Shown: positions 36,358 to 45,845 of the stretch, one piece after another
How the letters are laid out: each line of letters opens with the position of its first letter
Numbering within the stretch: the first letter of the stretch is position 1
Assembly: GCA_028023455.1 (NCBI GenBank)
Contig: JAQFVV010000316.1
Location: 124,001-188,000 of the forward strand
Source of the DNA: Epiperipatus broadwayi
Lineage: Eukaryota > Onychophora > Udeonychophora > Euonychophora > Peripatidae
Direction of reading: 5' to 3'
DNA length: 64,000 bases
Made by a program: the position numbers and the translations under genes
The notes under the pieces: generated by a model
Seen by the model: only the letters and a program-made list of their open reading frames with translations
Told to the model about the DNA's origin: nothing
The model's database searches: none

Positions 36358-36406
36358 CCTAGAGCCTCACTGAGGTGAGCCAAAGTTCGAAACTGGTCTT
36401 AGGATA
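36358..36406 (+). ncRNA. Hammerhead motif (F2 unit 1)
   Basis: The box CTGAGGT is at 36370-36376 (A9 replaced by T). Stem II is GAGC/GTTC with a CAAA loop, then GAAAC, and stem III is ACTGGT with C17 at 36398. Predicted cut 36398/36399. Stem I pairs CCTCA with TTAGG with one mismatch. The A9 substitution should impair catalysis. Confidence 0.65.
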
Positions 36407-36798
36407 GAGATAATTCTAGATAGAGATTTTTAAATGCTTTCTCTTGTGGCGCTTATTGATGAAAGCTTGTTAGAGCTATTGGTACACTCCCTATGTTACA
36501 TATCTGTAATACAAGCTTAAAACAAGTCATGCGATATATAACTTGCTTTTTCAATTATTATAATTTTGCTCTTGGGGCTTTGGCGATATTATATTGCTGA
36601 GGCTGAAATGTTTTGAGACCCATATAACTATTTAAGTTAGATAACTGGATTTAAAGACATTTATGTGTCTAAAAAATTTCACATTTTCTATTTAATAGTT
36701 AGGTATTAGATAAGTGCTGGCTTCGAGTTGGTATTTTAGATCTAATGTCTGAATGTCCTAGCATTTCACTGAGGTGAGCCAAAAGCTCGAAACCAGTC
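36399..36798 (+). ncRNA. Predicted 400-nt hammerhead-bounded RNA unit (F2)
   Basis: The interval between the two predicted cleavage sites is exactly 400 nt. A transcript through both motifs would release a monomer of this length, in the range reported for metazoan retrozyme circular RNAs. This is inference from the motif positions; both flanking motifs carry the A9-to-T change, so cleavage at this locus may be weak. Confidence 0.45.
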
Positions 36799-36808
36799 TG
36801 AGGATGAT
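36755..36808 (+). ncRNA. Hammerhead motif (F2 unit 2)
   Basis: The box CTGAGGT starts at 36769. Stem II GAGC/GCTC with CAAAA loop is perfect. GAAAC follows, then stem III ACCAGT (one C-A mismatch) with C17 at 36798. Predicted cut 36798/36799. Stem I TTTCA/TGAGG pairs with two wobbles. The same A9-to-T change is present as in unit 1 and in the left arm, so it is a family feature, not a chance mutation. Confidence 0.65.
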
Positions 36809-36955
36809 AATTCTAGATAGAGATTTTTAAATGCTTTCTCTTGTAGTACTTATCAATAAAAGCTTGTTAGAGCTATTGATATTCTCCCTATATTATATAT
36901 TTGTAATACAAGCTTAAAACAAGTCACACGATATATGATTTGTTTTTTCAATTAT

Positions 36956-37468
36956 ATATATATTGTATGAATGTTCATATTCTATTGCAACTGCAAACAT
37001 TAAAAGACAAATAAATATATACTGTAATTTGAATAATGGTATATATGTAATACTAGATGCTACTTTATAAACTTTTTATTTATATGTTCTTTCAAATAAT
37101 GTTTTGTACAATCTATAAACTTTAGTATAAAGTTAAAAACATAATACTGTGTACATACATAGATGTAAGGGAACTATTGGCTACCTCATTTGAAAGACAT
37201 ATGAATAGTTATATGTTTTTCAAACTAATGACCACAAGATTTATGACAAATACGGTATCAAATTTTCAAGTAAGAAATAGACCTATAATGAATTTTTGAA
37301 AAATGGTATAGAAAAAAAAATAAATCAATAGGAATAAGCATCAGGAACAAGCCAACACCTTAAAACTAAATAAAATAAAAAAAAAGTAATAGATAAATAG
37401 GAATCCAAAGTACACAATTTTTAGGACATACAGAAAAATAATATATTATGACAATAAAAATCTGTATC
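36956..37468. other. AT-rich spacer
   Basis: No gene or repeat recognised. Confidence 0.4.
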
Positions 37469-37493
37469 AATAATATAATCATCATCATCATCA

Positions 37494-39036
37494 TCAACAA
37501 CCATTATCAATCCACTGCAGGATGAAGGTCTCTCCAAGTTTAAACCATCTTCTCCGATCTTTAGCTTCTCTTCTCCACAACACCCCTGCACATTTTCTTA
37601 TTTCATCCATCCATCTCACATGTGGTCTCTTTCTGGGTCTTTTACAATCTCTTGGAATCCAGTTTAAAATTTCAATTGTCCATCTATTATCATCTCTTCT
37701 AGCAATATGTCCAGCCCAACTCCATTTCAATCTTTTAATTTTTTCAATAAGGTCAGTAACACCTGTTTGTTGTCTTACCCATATATTGCGTTTTCGATCT
37801 CTTCTTGTTACTCCCAATATACATCTCTCCATACTCCTTTGAGTGGTCTGAAGTCTCTGTATTGCTCTTCTATTAAGTGTCCAGGTCTCAGATCCACAAG
37901 TAAGAACTGGTAAAACACATTTGTTAAAAACCATCCTTTTCAAACACATAGGCATATTTCCTTTTAGTATCAAGTTATTTCTACCAAAAGCACTCCAACC
38001 AAGTTTAATTCTATGATTAATTTCATCCATTATGTTTCCATCTGTATTAATAATCTGACCAAGGTATTTGTAACTGTTGACTTCTTCTAATTCTTCATAA
38101 TCAATCTTTATTTTCATATTTTGAGCAAATCGATTAAACATTACTTTTGTCTTTTTAACATTTATCTTTAGTCCCACTTTTCTACTTTCATCTGCTAACT
38201 CCTGCAACATTTCCTACAGCTCTGAAGCATTATTTGCAAAACTAACTATATCATCTGCGAAATCTAAATGACTTAAATACTCTCCATTTACTTTCACTCC
38301 TGTAGTTTCCCATTTTAATCCACAAAATACTTCTTGCAGCACTGCTGTAAAAAGTTTTGGAGATATGGAGTCACCTTGTCTTACACCTTTCTCAATGTTG
38401 ATTTTTCCAGTATCATTATGTAATCTAATTGTTGCTGTTGCATTTTTATAAATATTCTTTAGAATATGACAATATCCTGGATCTATACCTTGATGATCCA
38501 ATGCTTTAATCACTGAAGAAATGTGTATAGAATCGAATGCCTTTTCATAATCTACAAATCCAAAACATAATGACAACTCATATTCATTTGTCCTTTCTAT
38601 GACTTCTCTCAATACCTGGATATGATCTATTGTACTAAAACCCCTTTTAAATCCAGCTTGTTCTCTTGGTTGGTGGAAATCCAAAGTTCTCTGTAGACGA
38701 GTTGTAATTATCTTGGTAAAAATTTTATATAAAACTAATAAAAGGCTGACAGGTCTGTAATTTCTAATATCTTCTTTATCACCTTTTTTAAATATTAATA
38801 TTATTACTGCATTTTTCCAATCTTCTGGTACATCTTTATCATTTAGACATCTGGTATATAACTTTGCTAAAATTGTTTCTATTTCTTCACCTGCTTCTTT
38901 TAATATATCAATTATAATTCCATCATTTCCTGGAGCCTTTCCTTTCTTCATACATTTAATTGCATGTCTCACTTCTTCATTTAAAATTCTGGGCAATTCA
39001 AAAGATGTAATAGATATAGGAGGTACCTGTTCTTTA
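37494..39036 (-). pseudogene. RTE LINE reverse transcriptase and C-terminal domain
   Basis: This continues the LINE protein after the frameshift near 39037. It contains RHAIKCMKKGKAPGNDGI, NYRPVSLL, QAGFKRGFSTIDHI, FGFVDYEKAFDSI (first catalytic Asp), GVRQGDSISPKLF and FADDIVSF at 38251-38270 (FxDD catalytic pair). A single in-frame TAG at 38214-38216 splits it. The downstream part has LKINVKKTKVM, YKYLGQIINTDG, VLPVLTCGSETWTL and a basic WAGHIARRDDNRW region typical of RTE/BovB-like C-termini. It stops at 37494, only bases before the simple-repeat tail. Confidence 0.93.
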
Positions 39037-40368
39037 TTAATTACTATATAATTCTTGATAAAAATCTTCTACCAATTTCATGATGTCATCTCTCTTTTTA
39101 GTAATAATTCCATCTTTTTTTCTTATTGCAGATATAAATTTCCTACCAATACCGAAATGTTGTTTAACATTCTTGAGACTTTTATTTTCTTCTACAGCTT
39201 TCCTTGCTATTTCACAGTTATACTTTCTTACATCATTTTCAACTCTTTTCCGTACCATTTTACAAAATTCGAAATATTCAATTCTTTTTAATACATCATT
39301 TTTGTATATCTTCATATTCCTTCTTTTCTTTATAAATTCTCTAGTCTCAGTAGAAATTTTATTAGTCAATTGCTGCTTTTTTCTACCAGCTATCTTTGTT
39401 GCAGTTTTTAAAAGTGTATCAGTTATTTTCATATTAATTTCATTCAAATCTGAATCATGTTCAAAATCTACTAACACTTGAAACCTATTAGTAAGTTCTA
39501 ATTTAAATTCATTAGAATGTTTCTGAAGATTAGGAATATCAACTGTAAATATTGTTTTTCTTAATAATTTTTGTCTCTCTAGTTTTACATTGACACATAA
39601 CTTACACCTTACTAATCGATGATCACTTCCTGTGTTAAATTTATTAAGAACATTACAATCTTGAAATATGTATTTTCTGTTAGTCAAAATATAATCCAAT
39701 TCTGCTGTACCTTCATTTGGATGCTTCCATGTCCATTTCCTTTTAACATTTTTCTCAAAAAATGAATTCATAATATAAAGTTTTTCTTTTTCTGCAAACT
39801 CCACAAGTCTATGTCCTCTCTCATTTCTATTACCATAACCAAAATTACCTACAGCAATTTCATCTTTCATTTGTCTACCAATTCGAGCATTAAAGTCTCC
39901 CATAACAATTTTAAAATGTTGTTTACTCTGATCAAAAGCCTTTTGTACATCCATATAAAAATCTTCTACTACTTCATCACTATGAGAACTTGTTGGGGCA
40001 TAAACCTGAATTATCTGCATTTGGTATCTGCTATTAAGTTGTATAACTAATCTTGCCACTCTGTCCGATACACCATCAATCTCCACAATATTGTTCTTCC
40101 ACTTTTTATTTATAATGAATCCTACTCCACTTGTATTTCCAATATTTGTGCCTTTATAATAGAGAATATGTCCACTTTTTAAATCAATTGTTTCTTCATC
40201 TTTTCTTCTAACTTCACAAAGTCCAATAATGTCCCATTTAATATAAGACAGTTCTTCTTCTAATTCTTGCAATCTTCCTTCACTTGAAAGTGATCTGCAG
40301 TTGTAAGACCCTTTGATTCCTCTTGGAGGCCTTAAAGGAACCGAGCAGGACAATTTCCTAATGTCCAC
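39037..40368 (-). pseudogene. RTE LINE endonuclease domain (N-terminal half of ORF)
   Basis: An apurinic-like endonuclease that nicks the target DNA for target-primed reverse transcription. The 443-codon frame starts MDIRKLSC and contains, in order, WDIIGLCEVRRKDEE (catalytic Glu), VGFIINKKWK, IIQVYAPTSSHSDE, KIVMGDFNARIG (catalytic Asp/Asn) and SDHRLVRCKL (catalytic Asp-His, 39610-39627 region). The C-terminal third is basic linker leading to the RT. The frame ends in TAA at 39037, where a one-base shift moves translation into the RT frame. Nothing else in the EN is missing. Confidence 0.93.
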
Positions 40369-40418
40369 TCCATACGTTCTTTCTTTTCAGTGCCTGTTAA
40401 GGCAGAATGAATAATATA

Positions 40419-41700
40419 GTATAAATATTTAATTCATATGTATGTATCAGTATATATATATATATATAACCAAAAGTTTTCGTTTCTTGTAATATTTATT
40501 GTCCATAATATGTAATAACTGTAAAATTTAGGAAAATATCTATAAACACACACGCAAGATTATTAAAAAAAATTATGGATAAAATAATTTTATTTATTAT
40601 CAAATTTATGCTTTTTTTTTTTTTTAATCTAATGTCCAGAAGAAAAAAAATCCTTTTTAAAAATGAGTTTATTTTATACTGAATATAAAATTCTTAAACT
40701 AGTTTTAAAAAAGCGAATTAAAATCACAGATTTCCAAATCTTAAAATAATGCAGCTGAAGATCTATTAAGGTTTCAATAATGATCTTAACATAATGTTGA
40801 AAATGGTTAAGAGGAAACATTTAACGTTTTAGAGCAGTAATCTCAGTTGAAGATTGATAGATATTAACATTTCCATAAACTGTTTAAATATTCAACATGC
40901 TAGAATAAAATTATATGCTCCAAAACAAGTGTAGAGGCTATTCCTGTAGTTTTATGCAACTAATTTAATATTTAAAAGTTTATTTATCACCTTCATTTTG
41001 TTTTTTATGCTTAAATATTTAAACTCAACTATCAATGTAGTATATAGTTAAAAGTTACATATAAATAAATATTTTTTCGATGTTGTGTAACAGTGTATAA
41101 GTAGTTTGTCTAAGGATACGGTAGGTTAACTTTTAGAGGTCAGAGGCCAAAGGTTGTTAGGCATGCTCATCAGTGCCTCTGGCGCTGAGTAAAGAGGAAG
41201 TTGCTTTAATACCACACCTCCAAAACTAAGACTTCCAAGCAATTTAACCAGGTGTTTTTAAAACATAAGTAATTACGTGTATAGCTTTTCACTCAATTGA
41301 AAGACACCTGCAAGTGACCATATTTAATAGAGATGATCTAATAATAACATCTGGGAAATATAAAACGACTGGATTTTGATGACTCTTTTCAAACCCAAAA
41401 TTCTTAAGTAATTGTTCGAAGATTGTTTTATTTTTTAATTAAAGAAGAATTCCCAGAGTTTATTAACTATAGTTTTCTTTAAAAAAGAAACGCATATATA
41501 TATAAATTAAATTATTTTATTAAAAAATAGATTATTTAGTAGATGATCAACTAAAATGCAGCATTAACAATAAGAAGTATATAGTTTAAAAGTATGAACT
41601 TAAATCTCTTATAGTTCAGCATAAAGCAATTTAACTTAACCCTTAGACTACCAACAAGTCCCATGCGTTAAAATGCAGAATAATGCAAACATTAAATGGG
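40419..41700. other. AT-rich spacer with one GC-richer patch
   Basis: Nothing coding. The patch at about 41110-41230 (ggtcagaggccaaagg, gcctctggcgctgag) is more complex than its surroundings and contains a short complementary pair (gcctct and agaggc). Function unknown. Confidence 0.35.
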
Positions 41701-41850
41701 AAACAAGCCAGAAACTAGTCTGGGGATATTGGACGAGTAGGCACTAGATGGGGATTTTATGCAAAAGCCTTCTGGCATCCATTGATTACTCTGGCTTGCA
41801 CTGAGTGGCAATACTGTATGGATGAGTTTTGCCTGTTTTAAAATAACAAT
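41701..41850 (+). mobile_element. F1 element, copy E (5'-truncated)
   Basis: Starts inside hammerhead stem II (acaagccagaaac) and runs to the unit end (gagttttgcctgtttt) and the first bases of a next unit. It therefore holds only the 3' half of the ribozyme (GAAACTAGTC then TGGGGATATTGG). No target-site duplication found. Confidence 0.8.
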
Positions 41851-42239
41851 TCTGGAACTTTCAGGCTGGTGTTCATTGGTCTAGAAGCTAATACATAATG
41901 TTTAGTCCAAAAACTGTCCATAGATCACAGAACTTTCACTGTCCTGATGCAAGAAATACCTAAATTAAATATGAGCATGTTTTTTTAGCCTTGTGATGCA
42001 GATTTATGGTTATTTTGTTAATTTGTATTTATTTCAGGGTTTCATGGATCATTCCAGAATACAATCAAAACATGATAAGTAAATATTAAGTAATTTTGTC
42101 AGTGGGTTATTATTATCCCAAGAGTTGTTCTCATTGGGATTATATATGCCTCAGTGATATTGAACACACACATACTTCACTTTATTCTCAAGTTAATTTT
42201 TATAGTTGTTCTTTTAAATTTTTTTCGCCTGTGAAATAA

Positions 42240-43350
42240 GCAATAAAAGAAAATTTACAGATAAAACAATTCAGTGAATTTTTAGAAAAATCTTATGATG
42301 ACTTGTGAAACCTTTCTGTAGACCATTTATCAGATGAAGAATACAAAGCTTATAATGATAAAAATGAAGAGGAAAATTCTTCAGCAAGTTCATATGAAAT
42401 GTTGATCAAACTTCTATCAACATGGATAATGAGATGAGTTCAGATGGAAGTTTTAATTATACAATATCACCTCAAAACAGTGTCCTCAGCATGTTGTCCA
42501 TGCCAAATAGATCATGCATGCCTAGATATACTGTGACTCAAGATTGCCCAACAGTCACATGGTTCAAATGATATTGCAATGATGATTTGGATATTTTTTA
42601 TGGTTGTACCTCCCAATTCAAAATGGTCACAGTCCCTTTTTTTCCAGATCTGGCTATACCTTCTGTATTTATGTGACATTACAATTCTCATACTAGTTTT
42701 TAGGGATTTGATAAAGTTTTAGAATATTTTTAGAATATAACATGCATATATTTTATGATGCCAAGCAAGGAAAAACATTCCATTCAGACAGATGATGAAC
42801 AGAAACCGACTTCTGATTTATGTTTTGTTTCAACAAAAAATAAATTACTGTTACTTGCTGAATTACTGATATTGAATCGTTTTTCTCCCATAGTCAACAT
42901 AAACCAATCTAATCATACTTGGAGTCCAATATCTTATAATTTTGAAATTTAAGAAAAGCTAATTGAATTTGATATATTGGTCTATTTTGAAAAAAATATT
43001 ACCTTCAGTTCCTTTCTTATGATAGGTTTAAAAAATTCCAGTAACAAATGCCAGAGAGTCCATTCCTCGAAGATATTAAAACAATTTATTCCAGGTTAGA
43101 ACAAAATAACAGAGATCTTTAATGAAAATTTTTCTCTACCAATGATCCAAAAATTATTGACAAATTTATAAAATCACTGGATGATGCCAGAAAAGTAAAG
43201 CAGAGAGAGACCATGGAGATACAAAACTTTATAAGCTTGAGTCATAAGACTAGGTCCATTTTATAAAACCTTGGTGGATGTAAAAGTACCAAGAACTACT
43301 ATTGTTAATGCTAATAAGGTTGCCAATATTATATGTCAGACTTCTGAACC
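42240..43350 (+). pseudogene. Unidentified broken coding remnant
   Basis: Short coding-like segments appear in different plus-strand frames, for example NDPKIIDKFIKSLDDARKVK near 43140-43200, VDVKVPRTTIVNANKVANII near 43275-43335 and a 65-codon frame at 42755-42952. Stops and shifts are frequent. I cannot assign a family; a decayed transposon ORF is the most likely source. Confidence 0.3.
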
Positions 43351-44230
43351 CCAAGATTGATGGAGGGGGGGGGGCATTATTTGAGCAGAATTGCAGGCTT
43401 TTTTTTGACAATGTTATACTCATATCAATCCGATATGAGAATCACCCAAAATAAGTAGAAACAATAATCCATCATCTTCCATCTTTATACAATCTTTTAT
43501 TAGGATAAATTAGATTTTTTTAATACTTTTAAAAGTTCAATTTTAGTTTTTAACTATAAGTTAATTTTCAAATGTATATGTTCGGCACAATTTATAAAAT
43601 TAAATGATTGGGATGAATAACAATTTTATAGTCTTGGCAATGGCCTGGAAAGAATTATTCTTACATATTTTGATATAAGCTATTATGCGACAATGATATA
43701 AAGAAGAACACGCTGATACCAATGAAATATTTGCCCTAAATTGTATAAGCTGTCATCATGATAAATTATTTACAAGAATTACTATTGGGCTTCTTATTAA
43801 AGAGCAGAAATATATATATTTAAAATCAAATCAAAGCTTTGTTTTTAAATAATTTTGATGTATTATTGTTATTATTTTTTAAACGTAAAAGTTAACAAGT
43901 ATGCTCTGAATTTCATTTAGTTTTCTAATTCATTTTTATTACGTTTTAAATAAATAATGCATCAAATAATTGGTTACATTATCTAATTATACATGATTAT
44001 TTTTTTTTCCAAAAAATATAGAATAATTACATTTTAAAAAAAATATAATTAGTGAAATTTTTATTTAGAAAATGAAAATAATTTACAATGAATTTTAGTT
44101 TCACAATTTTTATGTGGCATTATTCAACTTTTTTTAAATGAAGTGTAATACAAATAGTTAACTTTTTAAAAATATTGCAACAAGATTAAATATCTCTTAA
44201 CTTTTTTTAGTTTGGATAAGCATTTCTACA
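43351..44230. other. AT-rich spacer
   Basis: Low-complexity A/T, nothing recognised. Confidence 0.4.
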
Positions 44231-44345
44231 TTGTGGACCAGTGGTAGTCAACCTGGTCCCTAACGCCCACTAGTGGGCGTTTCAGCCTTCATGGTGGGCG
44301 GTAGATGTTTTCTCCGATACTGAAGCACTTTCTTTTTTTCCAATT

Positions 44346-44455
44346 ACTTTTTAATACATTGTACAGGCTTAAACCTGCATTTATATATGTAATATTTGCT
44401 GGGTTCGAACTCAGACTTTCACACGACCCACCACTCTCAGTGCCAAAAAATTTCA
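44346..44455 (-). repeat. tRNA-derived SINE, family S2, nested in hAT
   Basis: Shares with 11796-11925 the block acaggcttaaacctgcat, then a TA-rich spacer, then gggttcgaactc and agactttcacacgaccc. On the minus strand the A-box-like tggcactgagagtgg precedes the B-box gagttcgaaccc. Confidence 0.7.
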
Positions 44456-45339
44456 TAGCATTATTTAAAGACATTTTCATTAGGTTTTCATAAAATTCCC
44501 AGTGACAATTTAAATTTCAGAAAATATATTATTTGTATTGAAACAGTCAATACAAAACAGTCAATTTTGATCACTTGTCTGTTTCACTTATTTTGCCCTC
44601 ACACCCGCACCTAGGCCAAACTTAAACCCTTTCAGAGTACCTACGCAAACAACATTAAACAAATATATATGTATGATCGCACATATATATGCAAGTGATA
44701 AGCCTGTAATTGAATCTGCATATGTATATATTGCAGGTAAGTTTATTTTAAAAGTCGCTAGTTTTGAAAAGCAATTTAATATAAAATATTAGTCAATTTT
44801 ATATTGCTAAAATCGCATATACATAAATGTATTCTAAGTACTTTCCCTCCTTAGATGATATTACATATATTAAAGATGCAGGTGGCAGCTTAAGCTAGGT
44901 TACTAATATATTTAGTTCCTAAACATAGTATGATTGATAAATATTTTTGAGAGCTGGATATTATAGATATGCAAATAAACACTATCTATTTTAAGGCACG
45001 TTAAGTTAGTTACATTTTATATATGTATAGGTTGTGACTGTGTCCTTATTAAGTACCCTGTGTACATTAACTGCTTGCTGCATGTTTTTTGATGAGTCGC
45101 TGGCAGAGGTCACGCTCGTCTATTTAGTTTGGGTAAAGCAACATATTTAGAACCGGAACACAAGGGTCCAGATTGTTTCTTAAAAGTTTACTCAACTCCC
45201 TGAACTATTAATGTTCACATATTCATAGCAAGTCATTCGGTCATAGAGCACTGAGCAACCAATGCTGAAGCCCATGAATAACAACCCATTCATGCCATAA
45301 TTGTTTAATTAATATTTTAATATGTGCCATAGTGTATTG

Positions 45340-45531
45340 ATACCTTTCCCTACCTCATGTTTTGTGGAATCAGGCTTTAGTGATGCTAATCATATGACTA
45401 AAGAAAGAATCTGCCTGAATATTTCTGAAAGAGGAGACCTTTGTTTGTTCCTTACAAAAATTGAGCCAGATATCCAGCATTTTGTTCACAGCATCAGCTT
45501 CAGGGATCTCATTAATAATTTACTTAATTAA
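45340..45531 (+). pseudogene. hAT transposase C-terminal (dimerisation) remnant
   Basis: The frame reads FPTSCFVESGFSDANHMTK, then RICLNISERGDLCLFLTKIEPDIQHFV, matching the conserved C-terminal dimerisation region of hAT transposases of the SCAND3/ZBED-type (the FPTSYxxESGFSxxxxLxTKxRNRL and GDLRLxLTxIEPDI blocks). The N-terminal BED finger and the catalytic RNase H-like domain are deleted. It lies in the same orientation as the surrounding element and ends about 300 bp before the right terminus. Confidence 0.85.
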
Positions 45532-45845
45532 ATGGAATTTCATCAGACTTCATGCTTGTATGTATACAAAGTGTAAATAAAAAGATAGATTTAACTACAG
45601 TAAATTGTTTTATAAAGATTTATTGTGCCAAACTTACGAAAGTTCGACATAAAGTATTTGGGAAGTAATTATTATTATATGCTTTAGCTTGCTGTAACTC
45701 TGCTTTATAAATTTTATAAAGTTACTTCCATACTTTATAAATCATCATTACTACGGAACCGATGGGCGGTTAGAAAATTTTACTGCTAAAAGAGATACAA
45801 AAGTGGGTGGTGGGTATAAAAAGGTTGACTACCCCTGATATAGAC

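Larger units (their letters stand above)
35577..36955. mobile_element. F2 element: inverted arm plus tandem 400-nt units
   Basis: The left part (35577-36110) is the reverse complement of the right part. Its outer portion is itself duplicated: the block starting aatagctcttttgttgg occurs at about 35588 and 35724. The right part (about 36130-36955) holds about two direct units, the second starting near 36547. The centre of the palindrome is near 36120-36165. Three hammerhead motifs occur, one per unit. The family is related to the element at 55190-55545 and more distantly to F1: all share cagacccatatga-like sequence upstream and a cctcactga...gaaac...gtctg core. Target-site duplications were not identified. 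Confidence 0.85.
37469..40418 (-). mobile_element. RTE-type LINE, near full length, with 9-bp TSD
   Basis: The element 37478-40409 (2932 bp) lies on the minus strand, flanked by aataatata at 37469-37477 and 40410-40418. It ends in an (ATG)n-type tail, seen on the plus strand as atcatcatcatcatcatcatc at 37478-37496, typical of RTE elements. It encodes one endonuclease-RT protein with no separate ORF1. It is the best preserved autonomous element in the window, with one frameshift and one stop. Confidence 0.92.
44231..45845 (+). mobile_element. hAT transposon (SCAND3/ZBED-like), deleted, with 8-bp TSD
   Basis: A 1599-bp element (44239-45837) whose ends are CAGTGGTAGTCAACCT and, on the minus strand, CAGGGGTAGTCAACCT. 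The 8-bp flanks ttgtggac (44231-44238) and atatagac (45838-45845) match at 5 of 8, as expected for an old hAT insertion. Subterminal cgcccactagtgggcg is palindromic. Only the C-terminal tail of the transposase remains. An S2 SINE is inserted near the left end. Confidence 0.85.

Noticed and set aside
37522-37842. Plus-strand 106-codon frame and several frames at 39055-40050
   Set aside because: They are antisense shadows of the RTE LINE coding region.
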